Assembly: GCF_021290965.1 (NCBI RefSeq)
Contig: NZ_JAJOYT010000009.1
Coordinates: forward strand, 1-64,000
Direction of reading: 5' to 3'
Source: Rheinheimera faecalis
Lineage (GTDB): Bacteria > Pseudomonadota > Gammaproteobacteria > Enterobacterales > Alteromonadaceae
Length of the DNA: 64,000 bases
The notes below the pieces were generated by a model. That model had not been told where the DNA came from and did no database searches. It saw nothing but the letters and a program-made list of their open reading frames with translations. Of this stretch, positions 1 to 8,731 are shown one piece after another; position 1 is the stretch's first letter; the number at the start of each line of letters is the position of its first letter. A program made the translations under genes and the position numbers.

Positions 1-27
1 ATCCAGAACCCCGTTGGCATGGCGCGC

Positions 28-55
28 ATTATAGGGAGTTTTTGCCAGCGCGCAA
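28..55 (-). promoter_or_regulatory. rRNA operon P1-type promoter, firing leftward out of the window
   Basis: Read on the minus strand this has a TTGCGC -35 box (50-55), a 16-bp spacer and a perfect TATAAT -10 box (28-33) followed by a GC-rich discriminator. The stretch AACTCCCTATAATGCGC matches, from memory, the core of E. coli rrnB P1, and the 16-bp spacer is also typical of rrn P1 promoters. AT-rich sequence just upstream (56-80) could be an UP element. In E. coli murI also lies next to rrnB, so an rrn operon probably starts just left of this window. The rRNA genes themselves are not in view. Confidence 0.75.
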
Positions 56-160
56 TACCAAATCTTAGTTTTTTGAGGCTTTGGCGATCGTTTGCTGGTT
101 AAACCGTCAATATGGGCAAAATAGCTCCAAAAACAATATCAGTAACCATGCATTTAGTAG

Positions 161-189
161 TTGGCTGCTTAAGAACTAGTCGCTAATAT
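161..189 (+). promoter_or_regulatory. possible sigma70 promoter of the RRM protein gene
   Basis: TTGGCT (161-166), a 17-bp spacer and TAATAT (184-189) each match the consensus hexamers at four of six positions. It would give a 5' leader of about 60 nt whose ends, ATGAAAGAG (188-196) and CTCTTTCAT (226-234), are perfectly complementary. This is prediction from consensus only. Confidence 0.3.
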
Positions 190-256
190 GAAAGAGCTTT
201 AAGTATTTATATGTATTTACTCTGACTCTTTCATCTTTATTACTTAGGAAATCTTT

Positions 257-748
257 ATGTTAGCTAATTTACAACGATCCTTACCTTTTACTCTGGCTTT
301 AGCCATCATCGTTTATCTGGTTCTACTGTTAATCCCTGATCTTGCTTTAAGCGCTTCTGTATTAGTAACCATAGGTGTAGTGCTGGGTGGTGTATTGGTA
401 CCTATTCTGGTTGAAGTCAAAGGTGCCTCTATTGCAAGCACAGGTTCTCCTGCAGCAGCTAAAACAAACTACGACGGTGAAACTGCCACTTTATATGTAG
501 GTAACTTACCTTACCGTGCTAATGAAGATGCTGTACGTGAGTTGTTCCAAAAGTTTGGTGTAGTCGTCAACGTACGTTTGATGAAAGATCGCCAGACGGG
601 TCGTCGCCGTGGTTTTGGTTTTGTTGAAGTGGCAGCAAAAGATGCCAACAAGATGATCCAGAAGTTAAACGACTTTGCGTTCCAGGAGCGTACGTTAAAA
701 GTGCGTGAAGCCAAAGAACGTCAGGACGGTGATGATAACGACGAATAA
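257..748 (+). CDS. membrane-anchored RNA-binding protein with one RRM domain
   Basis: The 163-residue product has two hydrophobic segments at about residues 10-28 and 33-53, then an RNA recognition motif at about 77-150. Both RRM signatures are visible: RNP2 as LYVGNL (79-84) and RNP1 as RGFGFVEV (118-125). The tail is charged and acid-rich (DGDDNDE). The RRM should bind single-stranded RNA; the hydrophobic N-terminus suggests it does so at the inner membrane. Small bacterial RRM proteins are often cold-induced in cyanobacteria, but nothing here proves that role. An AGGA ribosome binding site precedes the ATG. It converges on murI with a one-base gap, and no terminator hairpin separates the two stop codons. 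Confidence 0.85.
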   Translation: MLANLQRSLPFTLALAIIVYLVLLLIPDLALSASVLVTIGVVLGGVLVPILVEVKGASIASTGSPAAAKTNYDGETATLYVGNLPYRANEDAVRELFQKFGVVVNVRLMKDRQTGRRRGFGFVEVAAKDANKMIQKLNDFAFQERTLKVREAKERQDGDDNDE

Positions 749-749
749 G

Positions 750-1538
750 TTAGTCCTGATATAAATCTGGCCAGCAGCTCTGCTGGCCAAATCCCATCTG
801 TTTGACTCTTCCTTTTTGCTGCTCTGTCAGTTCTTGTGTTGCAATAAAACAATCCTGACTCTTCTCTTTATATAGAGGAGTGAAAGCTGCTGCTAAATGT
901 TGCACTCGTCTGGCTATCGCATCGGCGGTATCAAACAGCTTTGGTGCGTCCGTAAAAGCCAAACGGATCTCTTGAGCTAAAAAGGGAAAATGGGTGCAGC
1001 CCAGTATAATAGCTTTAGGCGCAAACTCATTTAAGCCACTGTCTTTGATGACCAGAGCCACTTCTGCTTTTACATCAGCACCTGTCCAGACTTTTTGCTC
1101 CGCCAGCATCACTAGTTCACTGCTGCCGACCAATTGCACCTGACTCTGACCAGCATAATCAGAGACCAGCTTCTGTATATAGTGGCCTTTGACTGTGGCC
1201 GGAGTGGCCAGCAATGCCATTTTTTCGCCAGCACAATATAAAGCAGCAGGTTTAATGGCGGGTACTACACCAACAAAAGGCAAATCAAACTGCTGGCGTA
1301 ACCAATCAACGGCCTGAGTAGTAGCAGTGTTGCAGGCGATAACAATCAGATCCACCTGATAAGTCAGCAGATGTTCGGTCAGTTGCTTTAAGCGCCGGCG
1401 GATAAATAGCTCAGACTTAGTGCCATAAGGCAGGTATCTGTTATCCATCATATAGAAGTAATCCGCAGGCACTAAAGCACGCACCGCTTCTAATATAGAA
1501 AGACCACCCACTCCACTGTCGATAAAACCTATGCGCAT
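750..1538 (-). CDS. murI: glutamate racemase
   Basis: This cofactor-independent racemase interconverts L- and D-glutamate and supplies D-Glu for peptidoglycan in the cytoplasm. At 262 residues it has the usual length. The N-terminal DSGVGG motif (7-12) and the two catalytic cysteine motifs are present: ACNTATT with Cys69 and GCTHFPF with Cys181. The ATG at 1538 faces trmA across 168 bp. In E. coli murI also sits near trmA and the rrnB operon, which agrees with the rrn-type promoter at the left edge. Confidence 0.96.
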   Translation of the reverse strand: MRIGFIDSGVGGLSILEAVRALVPADYFYMMDNRYLPYGTKSELFIRRRLKQLTEHLLTYQVDLIVIACNTATTQAVDWLRQQFDLPFVGVVPAIKPAALYCAGEKMALLATPATVKGHYIQKLVSDYAGQSQVQLVGSSELVMLAEQKVWTGADVKAEVALVIKDSGLNEFAPKAIILGCTHFPFLAQEIRLAFTDAPKLFDTADAIARRVQHLAAAFTPLYKEKSQDCFIATQELTEQQKGRVKQMGFGQQSCWPDLYQD

Positions 1539-1706
1539 GCCATATCTTCTGAAAAAACCGTCTTAAAAGCTCTGGCGCTATTTTGCCAGACATTCGCCCG
1601 CTAAGGCAGTTGCTCTGCTACTTTTATCTGCAGCTTGCTTTTGCTGATAGACATTCAGGCAAAAGCCCTTAGAATAGGCCGCTTTTTCGACAACAGGTGA
1701 CAGGCA

Positions 1707-2801
1707 ATGGCTTTAGGGCAAGTATTTCCGGATTTATATGAAACTCAACTGGCAGAAAAACAAGCTGGCATACAGCAGCTGTTTGCATCCTATGCTTTGC
1801 CAGAGTTAGAGTTATTCCGCTCCGAACCCAGCCATTATCGTCAACGTGCTGAATTTCGGGTCTGGCATGAAGGGGACGATTTGTTCCACATTATGTTTGA
1901 TTCTGAAACCAAACAAAAACAGCGCATTGATTACTTCCCTGTTGCCTGCAAACAAATAGCTGACTTTATGCCTGTACTGCTGGAAGAATTGAAAAAGCGT
2001 CCGGCGCTGCGGAACAAGTTATATCAGATTGACTACCTGAGTGGTTTAAGTGGCGAGCTGTTGGTTTCTCTTATTTATAAAAAACCATTAAGTGACGACT
2101 GGGCCGAACAAGCCGCTTTATTAAAAGCTGATTTAGCAGAGCAATGGCCACTGGACTTTATTGGCCGCTCGCGTAAACAAAAAGTATTAGTGCATCGCGA
2201 CCATATTATTGAAAAGCTAAAGGTGAAAGATCGCACTTTAAGTTACCAGCAAATTGAAAACAGCTTTACCCAGCCAAATGCCAAAGTGAATCAGCAGATG
2301 CTGGAGTGGGCTTGTGATATATCAAGTCAGCTCAAAGGCGACTTGCTGGAACTCTACTGTGGTAACGGCAACTTCTCGCTGGCCCTGACGCCTTATTTCC
2401 GTCAGGTCGTTGCTACCGAGATTGCCCGCAGCTCAATTAAATCGGCACAGCTGAATATCGAAATGAACCAGGTAACGAATTTGCAGGTGTTGCAGATGTC
2501 GGCTGAGGATGTCAGTGCGGCCATGGCCACAGGCAAGCAGTTAAAGACCTTGGATTTATCAGAGTTGCAGCTGGATACTATTCTGGTTGATCCGCCACGG
2601 GCGGGTTTGGATCCGGCAACTGAAGCTTTTGTCAGCCAGTTTAACGATATTATTTATATCTCCTGTAATCCTGTCACTTTGGAGCAGAACTTACAGCAGC
2701 TGAGTAAAACCCACGAAATCAAAGCTTTTGCTTTGTTTGACCAGTTCCCTTACACCCACCATATTGAATCTGGTGTCTGGTTGCGCAAGCTGACACCCTA
2801 G
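1707..2801 (+). CDS. trmA: tRNA (uracil-54-C5)-methyltransferase
   Basis: TrmA makes ribothymidine at position 54 of tRNA using S-adenosylmethionine. The 364-residue protein shows the SAM-binding motif [12 protein letters not shown] (214-225), the DPPRAG motif (295-300) and the catalytic SCNP loop with Cys320. It has no N-terminal TRAM domain or Fe-S cysteine cluster, which separates it from RlmC and RlmD. ACAGGTGACAGGCA precedes the ATG. Its stop codon overlaps the convergent fabR stop by four bases, a tight version of the trmA/fabR neighbourhood of E. coli. Confidence 0.96.
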   Translation: MALGQVFPDLYETQLAEKQAGIQQLFASYALPELELFRSEPSHYRQRAEFRVWHEGDDLFHIMFDSETKQKQRIDYFPVACKQIADFMPVLLEELKKRPALRNKLYQIDYLSGLSGELLVSLIYKKPLSDDWAEQAALLKADLAEQWPLDFIGRSRKQKVLVHRDHIIEKLKVKDRTLSYQQIENSFTQPNAKVNQQMLEWACDISSQLKGDLLELYCGNGNFSLALTPYFRQVVATEIARSSIKSAQLNIEMNQVTNLQVLQMSAEDVSAAMATGKQLKTLDLSELQLDTILVDPPRAGLDPATEAFVSQFNDIIYISCNPVTLEQNLQQLSKTHEIKAFALFDQFPYTHHIESGVWLRKLTP

Positions 2802-3415
2802 CTTTGTGACAACTGACTTTTACGGCCATAACTAGCTGCACCATGAGCCATCCAGCGCAACTGCATAATAGTGCGCTGGGTAATTTGTTTACGTTGCTCT
2901 GCCGTTGCATCCAGCGCATCTGCCCCGGCATGAAAAACTAAGATCACCATAGCTTCCGCCTGCATTTGAGCACGTTCGGCCGGACAATCCGTTTCTTTGC
3001 GCAGATAATCCGCCAGTTCAGCACCAAAATGATAAATCTCCCGCGCTACAGCACTGCGAAAAGCTGCCGATGTACCTGAGCGCTCCCGCAGCAACAAACG
3101 AAATACGTTGCTGTGGCCAGTGACAAATTCCATAAAGGTTTCAATAGAGGTGCGGATCACGCTGCCATTAGCTTCAATGCGATGCCGGGCCTGGCGCAAT
3201 AACTGTCGAAGCATCAGACCGGCTTCATCAACCAGAGTGAGCCCAAGCTCATCCATATCGGTAAAATGGCGGTAAAACGAAGTTGGTGCAATACCTGCTT
3301 CGCGCGCTACTTCACGCAAACTTAAACTTGAGTAGCCCTTATCAGCGCTAAGCTGCTGAAAAGCTGCATCTATAATAGCGCGTCTGGTTTTTTCTTTTTG
3401 TTGGGCGCGTGTCAC
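2798..3415 (-). CDS. fabR: TetR-family repressor of unsaturated fatty acid synthesis
   Basis: FabR represses genes for unsaturated fatty acids in response to acyl-thioester pools. The 205-residue protein has an N-terminal TetR helix-turn-helix (about 8-55, with [20 protein letters not shown]-type sequence) that is close to E. coli FabR, as is the [16 protein letters not shown] block in the ligand domain. The start is a GTG at 3415 with AAGGAG upstream. It is divergent from a desaturase gene, and the intergenic region holds a palindrome that fits a FabR operator, so it probably controls that gene. sthA, the E. coli neighbour of fabR, is one gene further on. Confidence 0.93.
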   Translation of the reverse strand: MTRAQQKEKTRRAIIDAAFQQLSADKGYSSLSLREVAREAGIAPTSFYRHFTDMDELGLTLVDEAGLMLRQLLRQARHRIEANGSVIRTSIETFMEFVTGHSNVFRLLLRERSGTSAAFRSAVAREIYHFGAELADYLRKETDCPAERAQMQAEAMVILVFHAGADALDATAEQRKQITQRTIMQLRWMAHGAASYGRKSQLSQS

Positions 3416-3478
3416 GGCTCACTCCTTTTTGCTTCTGGCTCATTTTAACGCTTGACCCTGCCACTTTGCACGGCTAAA

Positions 3479-3501
3479 TTAGCTTACAGTTGTAAGCCTA
3501 A
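3479..3501. promoter_or_regulatory. FabR-type operator palindrome
   Basis: The sequence TTAGcTTACA-gTTGTAAGcCTAA is a near-perfect inverted repeat between fabR (starts 3415, minus) and the desaturase (starts 3512, plus). It ends ten bases before the desaturase ATG, where a bound repressor would block transcription or early elongation. Assignment to FabR is inferred from location and from the general AGC-TACA/TGTA-GCT form of FabR sites that I remember. Confidence 0.7.
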
Positions 3502-3511
3502 AGTTCCCAAA

Positions 3512-4630
3512 ATGAATAAACCCCCAATTATCTGGACCAACGTAATTCTGTTTGCGTCCACTTTTCTTGTTGCCGCCATTCTGGTGCCTTGGTATGCCAT
3601 AGCTGTTGGTTTTACCTGGACAGAGATTATTGCCACTATTGTATGTTTGGGTTATTGCGGTATGTCGATCACCGCCGGTTACCACAGACTCTGGGCGCAC
3701 AAAACTTATGATGCGCATCCTGCTTTACAATGGTTTTATGCCATAGGTGGTGCTTTTGCTCTGCAAAACAGCGCTCTGCACTGGTCTTCCGATCACCGTG
3801 TCCACCATAAATTTGTTGACCAAAACGATAAAGACCCCTACTCAGCACAGCGTGGGTTTTGGTTCAGCCATATTGGTTGGATGTTACGTGAATACCAGAG
3901 CAATACCTATGCTGATTACAGCAATGCCCGCGACTTACAGAACAATAAAATCGTCATGTGGCAACACAAAAACTATCTGGTACTGACTGTCGCGACCAAC
4001 TTTGGTATCCCGCTGTTTTTAGGCTGGTTAACCGATAGCTATATCGGCATGTTATTAAGCGTTGGTGTTTTACGTTTAGTGCTGAGCCACCATTTTACGT
4101 TTTTTATTAACTCTTTAGCTCATATCTGGGGCAATCAGCCTTACACCGATCAGAACAGCGCACGGGATAACGGCATACTGGCTTTCTTAACTTATGGTGA
4201 GGGTTACCATAACTTCCACCATATTTTTGAATACGATTACCGCAACGGCATTAAATGGTGGCAATTTGACCCAACTAAATGGCTGATTAAAAGCTGTTCC
4301 TGGTTAGGTTTAACCCGCAATTTACGGGTCTGTCCGCCGGATCGTATCGAAAAAGCCAAAGTGCAGATGCAACTCAAACGTGCACAGGCCAAAGTGTCGC
4401 ACTTGCCAGACGCTGAACTGGTGATGCAACGTCTTGAGCATGAATACGAGCTACTGATAGAAAAAATGCATGCGTATTACGATGTGAAGAAAGTACTGCT
4501 GCAACAGAAAAAACAACAATTGATGCAACAGTACAATGAATTTGATTTAAAACAGCAAATGCTGGAAGTACGGCGTAATCTGCAACTGCAGCAAAAACGC
4601 TGGCAGCAGCTAACCGCTCAATTTGCTTAA
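3512..4630 (+). CDS. membrane acyl-CoA (delta-9 type) fatty acid desaturase
   Basis: This di-iron membrane enzyme should insert a double bond into saturated acyl chains with O2. Counting from the ATG at 3512 (372 residues), the three histidine boxes are HRLWAH (58-63), HRVHH (95-99) and HNFHH (233-237), with hydrophobic segments around 8-50, 155-175 and 178-200. An upstream ATG at 3452 is in frame, but would place the FabR palindrome inside the coding region and adds a non-conserved leader, so I prefer 3512. Residues after about 290 form a Q/K/L-rich predicted coiled coil that the catalytic core does not need. It is divergent from fabR and followed by its own terminator. Confidence 0.9.
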   Translation: MNKPPIIWTNVILFASTFLVAAILVPWYAIAVGFTWTEIIATIVCLGYCGMSITAGYHRLWAHKTYDAHPALQWFYAIGGAFALQNSALHWSSDHRVHHKFVDQNDKDPYSAQRGFWFSHIGWMLREYQSNTYADYSNARDLQNNKIVMWQHKNYLVLTVATNFGIPLFLGWLTDSYIGMLLSVGVLRLVLSHHFTFFINSLAHIWGNQPYTDQNSARDNGILAFLTYGEGYHNFHHIFEYDYRNGIKWWQFDPTKWLIKSCSWLGLTRNLRVCPPDRIEKAKVQMQLKRAQAKVSHLPDAELVMQRLEHEYELLIEKMHAYYDVKKVLLQQKKQQLMQQYNEFDLKQQMLEVRRNLQLQQKRWQQLTAQFA

Positions 4631-4652
4631 GCATTTGATAAAAACTGACGAA

Positions 4653-4676
4653 AGGTGGCATTTGCCGCCTTTTTTA
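4653..4676 (+). terminator. intrinsic terminator after the desaturase gene
   Basis: AGGTGGCA and TGCCGCCT pair (one G-U wobble) with a two-base loop and run into six T residues. Confidence 0.75.
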
Positions 4677-4737
4677 TCGCCTTTCATTCAGGATTTCTGA
4701 TTAAATATAAAGAGTGCAGTCAGCGAAGGAAAAACCC

Positions 4738-6153
4738 GTGGTCAAAGCAACTCAAAGCAAAACATATGATTTTGATGCAATTATTATAGGCACAGGTCCA
4801 GGCGGCGAAGGTGCAGCCATGAATCTGGCGAAAAGTGGCAAAACTGTGGCTGTGATTGAACGCCACCAGCAAGTCGGCGGCGGTTGCACGCACTGGGGCA
4901 CAATTCCTTCCAAAGCACTACGTCATTCGGTCAGCCGTTATATTGAATACAAAGAAAACCCGCTGTTTCAGATGGATGATCAATCCTCTAACCTCACCTT
5001 CCCACATATTTTAAAGCACGCTGCTGGAGTGATTCGTAAGCAGGTGCAGCTACGCAGCAGTTTTTATGAGCGCAACAGAGTCAAAGTATTTCAGGGTAAT
5101 GCCTCTTTTGTTGACGCACACCAAATCCGCATAGAACAGGACGGCTCGCCGGACCAGATTATCTCTGCCGAACATATTATTCTGGCCACAGGTTCACGCC
5201 CTTATCGCCCGCAAAATGTCGACTTTACTCATAGCCGTATTTTTGACAGCGACACTATATTGTCGTTAACAGATGATGTGCGACATATCATTATTTTTGG
5301 TGCAGGCGTGATTGGTTGTGAATACGCTTCTATTTTCCGTGGTTTAGGCGTGCGGGTAGATTTGGTCAATACCAGAGACAGGTTGCTGTCTTTTATGGAT
5401 GCCGAAATTTCTGATGCCTTGAGTTACCACTTCTGGAACTCTGGTGTGACTATTCGTCATGGCGAGGAGTTTGATCGGATTGAAGGCTGTGATGATGGCG
5501 TGATTTTGCACCTGCAATCCGGCAAAAAAATGAAAGCCGACTGTATCTTGTTTGCTAATGGCCGCACCGGCAACACCGACAAGTTAAACCTTAATGCCAT
5601 TGGCTTAAAGGCAGATAGTCGCGGCCAGTTAAAGGTCAATGACAACTACCAGACTGAAATCCCAAGCGTTTACGCCGTGGGGGATGTGATTGGTTACCCA
5701 AGCCTTGCCAGCGCCGCTTATGATCAGGGCCGTATTGCCGCCAATTCCATTATTCATGGCAACTGCAGCACTTATCTGATTGATGATATTCCGGTTGGTA
5801 TTTACACCATACCTGAGATGAGTTCTGTGGGTAAAAACGAGCAAGAATTAACGGCTGCCCGCGTTCCTTATGAAGTAGGTCGGGCTCAGTTTAAACATCT
5901 GGCTCGGGCTCAGATTGCCAATACCAGTGTAGGCAGTCTGAAACTGTTGTTTCACCGTGACACTAAAGAGATTTTGGGCATTCACTGCTTTGGTGAAAGG
6001 GCCGCAGAAATAGTCCATATAGGCCAGGCTATTATGATGCAAAAAAATGGTGGTAATACCATAGAGTATTTCGTGCACACCACCTTTAACTACCCAACTA
6101 TGGCTGAAGCTTATCGGGTCGCGGCTATGAATGGTTTAAACCGTTTGTTTTAA
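4738..6153 (+). CDS. sthA: soluble pyridine nucleotide transhydrogenase
   Basis: SthA is a cytoplasmic FAD flavoprotein that moves reducing equivalents between NADPH and NAD. An N-terminal FAD site ([14 protein letters not shown]), a second dinucleotide site ([14 protein letters not shown]) and the C-terminal dimerisation domain are very close to E. coli SthA. The [15 protein letters not shown] region has one cysteine instead of the CxxxxC disulfide of lipoamide dehydrogenases, which is diagnostic for this enzyme. An in-frame GTG at 4714 exists, but the GTG at 4738 has AAGGA at good spacing and gives 471 residues, near the 466 of E. coli. In E. coli sthA is the fabR neighbour. Confidence 0.95.
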   Translation: MVKATQSKTYDFDAIIIGTGPGGEGAAMNLAKSGKTVAVIERHQQVGGGCTHWGTIPSKALRHSVSRYIEYKENPLFQMDDQSSNLTFPHILKHAAGVIRKQVQLRSSFYERNRVKVFQGNASFVDAHQIRIEQDGSPDQIISAEHIILATGSRPYRPQNVDFTHSRIFDSDTILSLTDDVRHIIIFGAGVIGCEYASIFRGLGVRVDLVNTRDRLLSFMDAEISDALSYHFWNSGVTIRHGEEFDRIEGCDDGVILHLQSGKKMKADCILFANGRTGNTDKLNLNAIGLKADSRGQLKVNDNYQTEIPSVYAVGDVIGYPSLASAAYDQGRIAANSIIHGNCSTYLIDDIPVGIYTIPEMSSVGKNEQELTAARVPYEVGRAQFKHLARAQIANTSVGSLKLLFHRDTKEILGIHCFGERAAEIVHIGQAIMMQKNGGNTIEYFVHTTFNYPTMAEAYRVAAMNGLNRLF

Positions 6154-6165
6154 ACCATGTTGAAA

Positions 6166-6202
6166 CAAAAACGCCAGCATTGAAGCTGGCGTTTTTGTTT
6201 TT
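6166..6202. terminator. bidirectional terminator between sthA and hemE
   Basis: ACGCCAGC (6171-6178) pairs with GCTGGCGT (6184-6191); an A-run precedes and T-rich sequence follows, so it can serve both convergent genes. Confidence 0.85.
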
Positions 6203-6217
6203 GAACACAGCGAGAAT

Positions 6218-7303
6218 TTACTCGTCGTCAGCAATCTCGGTATTCATATGATAAGTGCGGCTGAATGAATGCACTGCATCAATAAATACACCGGCTTTTT
6301 CCGGATCGACATCTGGAGTAATACCGTGGCCGAGGTTAAATACGTGGCCTGATCCCATACCATAACCGTCCAGAATAGCCTGCACTTCCTGACGAATACG
6401 CTCTGGGGTACCTAACAGGATGGAAGGATCCATATTGCCCTGTAAAGCCACTTTATCGCCAATACGAGTACGGGCATGACGAATGTCGATGGTCCAGTCT
6501 AAACCTACGCCATCACATCCAGTTGCTGCGATTTCTTCCAACCATAAACCACCGTTTTTGGTAAACAGTGTAACAGGAACTGGACGACCATCTGCAAAAC
6601 GGGTTAAACCAGATACAATTTGCTGCATGTAGCTTAATGAAAACTCACGGTAATCGTGTGGAGTTAACACACCACCCCAGGTATCAAAAATCATCACAGA
6701 CTGAGCACCGGCCGCAATTTGCGCATTCAGATACAAAATGACACTTTGCGTCAATTTATCCAGCAGGATATGCACCACTTCTGGCTCTGTGTACATCAGC
6801 TTTTTGATTTTCGAAAAGGTTTTGCTGCTGCCGCCTTCAAACATGTAAGTGGCAAGAGTCCATGGACTACCGGAGAAGCCAATTAACGGCACTTCACCGT
6901 TTAGTTCGCGACGGATAGTGCGCACAGCGTCCATCACATAACGTAATTCAACTTCCGGATCTGGTACAGGCAGCTGCATCACATCCATAAAATCTGTCAG
7001 TTGTTTGGTAAAACGTGGGCCTTCACCTTCGCCAAAGTACAATCCCATGCCCATAGCATCAGGGATTGTTAAAATGTCACTAAATAAGATGGCAGCATCT
7101 AAAGGATAACGTTTTAACGGCTGCAGAGTGACTTCACAAGCCAGCTCAGGGTTTTTGCACAATGACATGAAATCGCCGGCAATAGCTCGCGTCGCTCTGT
7201 ATTCAGGAAGATAACGACCCGCCTGACGCATCATCCATATCGGAGTGCGGTCAACTGGTTGTTTCATCAAGGCCCTTAAATAACGATCATTTTTTAGTTG
7301 CAT
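6218..7303 (-). CDS. hemE: uroporphyrinogen III decarboxylase
   Basis: HemE removes four carboxyl groups from uroporphyrinogen III to give coproporphyrinogen III in heme synthesis. The 361-residue product carries the family's N-terminal [16 protein letters not shown] block (arginines that hold the substrate), [11 protein letters not shown], and [12 protein letters not shown] in the middle. Length is close to the usual 354. nudC follows upstream in the same orientation, as in the E. coli rsd-nudC-hemE cluster, but here over 600 bp with hairpins lies between them, so co-transcription is unlikely. Confidence 0.96.
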   Translation of the reverse strand: MQLKNDRYLRALMKQPVDRTPIWMMRQAGRYLPEYRATRAIAGDFMSLCKNPELACEVTLQPLKRYPLDAAILFSDILTIPDAMGMGLYFGEGEGPRFTKQLTDFMDVMQLPVPDPEVELRYVMDAVRTIRRELNGEVPLIGFSGSPWTLATYMFEGGSSKTFSKIKKLMYTEPEVVHILLDKLTQSVILYLNAQIAAGAQSVMIFDTWGGVLTPHDYREFSLSYMQQIVSGLTRFADGRPVPVTLFTKNGGLWLEEIAATGCDGVGLDWTIDIRHARTRIGDKVALQGNMDPSILLGTPERIRQEVQAILDGYGMGSGHVFNLGHGITPDVDPEKAGVFIDAVHSFSRTYHMNTEIADDE

Positions 7304-7404
7304 CTATCATCTGCCATCTTTTGAATTATCACTAGTTTATCACTGATGTCCGATCAGTCACTATTTTTTACCAAAAGCTATTTTTCCAGAGCCGAAAAAA
7401 GCTG

Positions 7405-7433
7405 TTGCCCTGCAAAAATACATCTGTTATAAA
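7405..7433 (+). promoter_or_regulatory. sigma70-type promoter of a candidate small RNA
   Basis: TTGCCC (7405-7410), exactly 17 bp, then TATAAA (7428-7433), which puts the start near 7440. No open reading frame with a ribosome binding site follows before an intrinsic terminator about 95 nt downstream. Confidence 0.55.
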
Positions 7434-7439
7434 CTACCT

Positions 7440-7535
7440 GCGCTAGTAAAGAACAAGAATAAAGAAACTCGTTTTAACGAGTCCTGGTAACGTAAGTTAC
7501 ACCTCCCTTAAGCCACGTTAGTGGCTTTTTTATTT
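7440..7535 (+). ncRNA. candidate Hfq-type small RNA, about 95 nt
   Basis: A promoter-like site is followed by an unstructured A-rich stretch that reads as five consecutive A-R-N triplets (7449-7463), the motif known to bind the Hfq distal face. Then come hairpin 1 (ACTCGT/ACGAGT, 7467-7482), hairpin 2 (GTAAC/GTTAC, 7487-7500), an unpaired CCTCCC (7502-7507) that could pair with Shine-Dalgarno sequences, and a terminator hairpin (AAGCCAC/GTGGCTT, 7510-7527) with a T-run. The architecture is that of a trans-acting sRNA. I do not recognise the family, and expression is inferred. Confidence 0.5.
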
Positions 7536-7536
7536 C
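7510..7536 (+). terminator. intrinsic terminator of the candidate small RNA
   Basis: A perfect seven-base stem (AAGCCAC, loop GTTA, GTGGCTT) runs into six T, then ATTT. The same TTTTTTATTT tail ends every unit of the repeat array that follows. Confidence 0.75.
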
Positions 7537-7904
7537 CCCCATCCATGGGGGCCACCCTTACGGGCCAATGCTTCGCATTGTTAAAAATCTTTCCAGAAGA
7601 TTTTTTATTTGCTGCCATCCATGGCGCAAACCCTATCGGGCCAGCTAAAGCTGTTAAAAATTACTCCCGATAATTTTTTATTTCCTCATCCATCGGGTCC
7701 ACCCTGCCGGGCCAATGCTTCGCATTGTTAAAAATCTTTCCAGAAGATTTTTTATTTACTGCCATCCATGGCGCAAACTCTATCGGGCCAGCTAAAGCTG
7801 TTAAAAATTACTCCCGATAATTTTTTATTTCCTCATCCATGGGGTTCACCCTTACGGGCCAATGCTTCGCATTGTTAAAAATCTTTCCAGAAGATTTTTT
7901 ATTT
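7536..7904. repeat. 147-bp tandem array of terminator-like hairpin units (A-B-A-B-A)
   Basis: Two half-units alternate. Type A (three copies, near 7536, 7685, 7832) has the hairpin CAATGC-TTC-GCATTG, then a stem AAAATCTT/AAGATTTT. Type B (two copies, near 7611, 7758) has CAGCT-AA-AGCTG, then AAAAATTA/TAATTTTT. Every half-unit begins near CATCC, has a CGGGCC just before the first hairpin and ends in TTTTTTATTT. Equivalent points recur at exactly 147 bp (7566, 7713, 7860; and 7642, 7789). The roughly 50-bp core of type A is identical in all three copies. There are no unique spacers, so it is not CRISPR. It lies between the candidate sRNA and the nudC stop. Confidence 0.9.
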
Positions 7905-7930
7905 GCAGCTAGCCATGAAGCAACAGCCAA

Positions 7931-8731
7931 TTATCGACCGCCTTTCGCAATATACTGAATCACCTGGCCTGATAAGGTTGCCACCATTGGTACCTCCGGT
8001 AACTGATCCAGATCATACCAATGAGCTTCCTCAATTTCGTCCGGCTGGCATACCAGCTCGCCTGACTTATAGTCGGCGATAAAAGCTGTCATCAGTGAAT
8101 GCGGAAAAGGCCAGGGTTGGCTGCCCATATAACGTAAATTGGTGATATCAATGCCCACCTCTTCTTTTACTTCCCGCACTGCAGCTTGTTCCAGCGTTTC
8201 TGCGGACTCAACAAAACCGGCCAAAATAGAAAAGAAACCCGTTTTATGCCGCGCAGAGCGGGCTAACAGCAGTTGGTTTTTGTCATTGACCACAGCAATC
8301 AGCACACAAGGATTAATGCGTGGGTAACAACGGTGACCACATTTGTGGCAAAGGGCCGCTAGCTCCCAGTTAACCAGATGCATAGAACTGCCACACTGAC
8401 CACAGTATCGGTGTGTTTGCAAAAACAAAGCGACCTGACAGGCTCTGGCTGCATGTTCAAAAATGGCAGCAGGCTGTTGCAACAAAACACGGGCCGAGTG
8501 CCACTGCTCTTCTGCTTCAGGTCTGTCGGTGTAATTCAACAGATAACAATCCACACCATCAATGGCACCGACCAGACACAGGGGTTCTGAACCATCTAAG
8601 AACTCAGGTAACTGGTCGTAACGACACAGAGGTGGAGCAGCATCAACCGAATGCAGCCAGATTTTGCCCTGACTGACAATAAACCAATGACCATACAAAT
8701 CGGCTGCTGCGGGCACATTGTGCTTAATCAT
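7931..8731 (-). CDS. nudC: NADH pyrophosphatase / RNA-decapping Nudix hydrolase
   Basis: NudC hydrolyses NADH to NMNH and AMP and, in E. coli, removes NAD caps from RNA. The 266-residue protein has the zinc ribbon CxxC (110, 113) and CxxC (128, 131), then a complete Nudix box at about 172-194 in which the REVKEEVGI part carries the metal-binding glutamates. The length matches E. coli NudC (257). It is divergent from rsd, the same association as in E. coli. Confidence 0.95.
   Translation of the reverse strand: MIKHNVPAAADLYGHWFIVSQGKIWLHSVDAAPPLCRYDQLPEFLDGSEPLCLVGAIDGVDCYLLNYTDRPEAEEQWHSARVLLQQPAAIFEHAARACQVALFLQTHRYCGQCGSSMHLVNWELAALCHKCGHRCYPRINPCVLIAVVNDKNQLLLARSARHKTGFFSILAGFVESAETLEQAAVREVKEEVGIDITNLRYMGSQPWPFPHSLMTAFIADYKSGELVCQPDEIEEAHWYDLDQLPEVPMVATLSGQVIQYIAKGGR

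Noticed and set aside
3452-3511. N-terminal extension of the desaturase
   Set aside because: It would translate through the FabR palindrome and adds residues without hydrophobic or conserved features.
7545-7673. A 42-codon open frame that runs across one A-B unit of the tandem array
   Set aside because: No ribosome binding site, the frame is broken in the second unit by changes in the repeat, and the sequence is fully explained by hairpins.
7536-7904. CRISPR array
   Set aside because: The repeats are contiguous half-units with no unique spacers and no cas genes are near.
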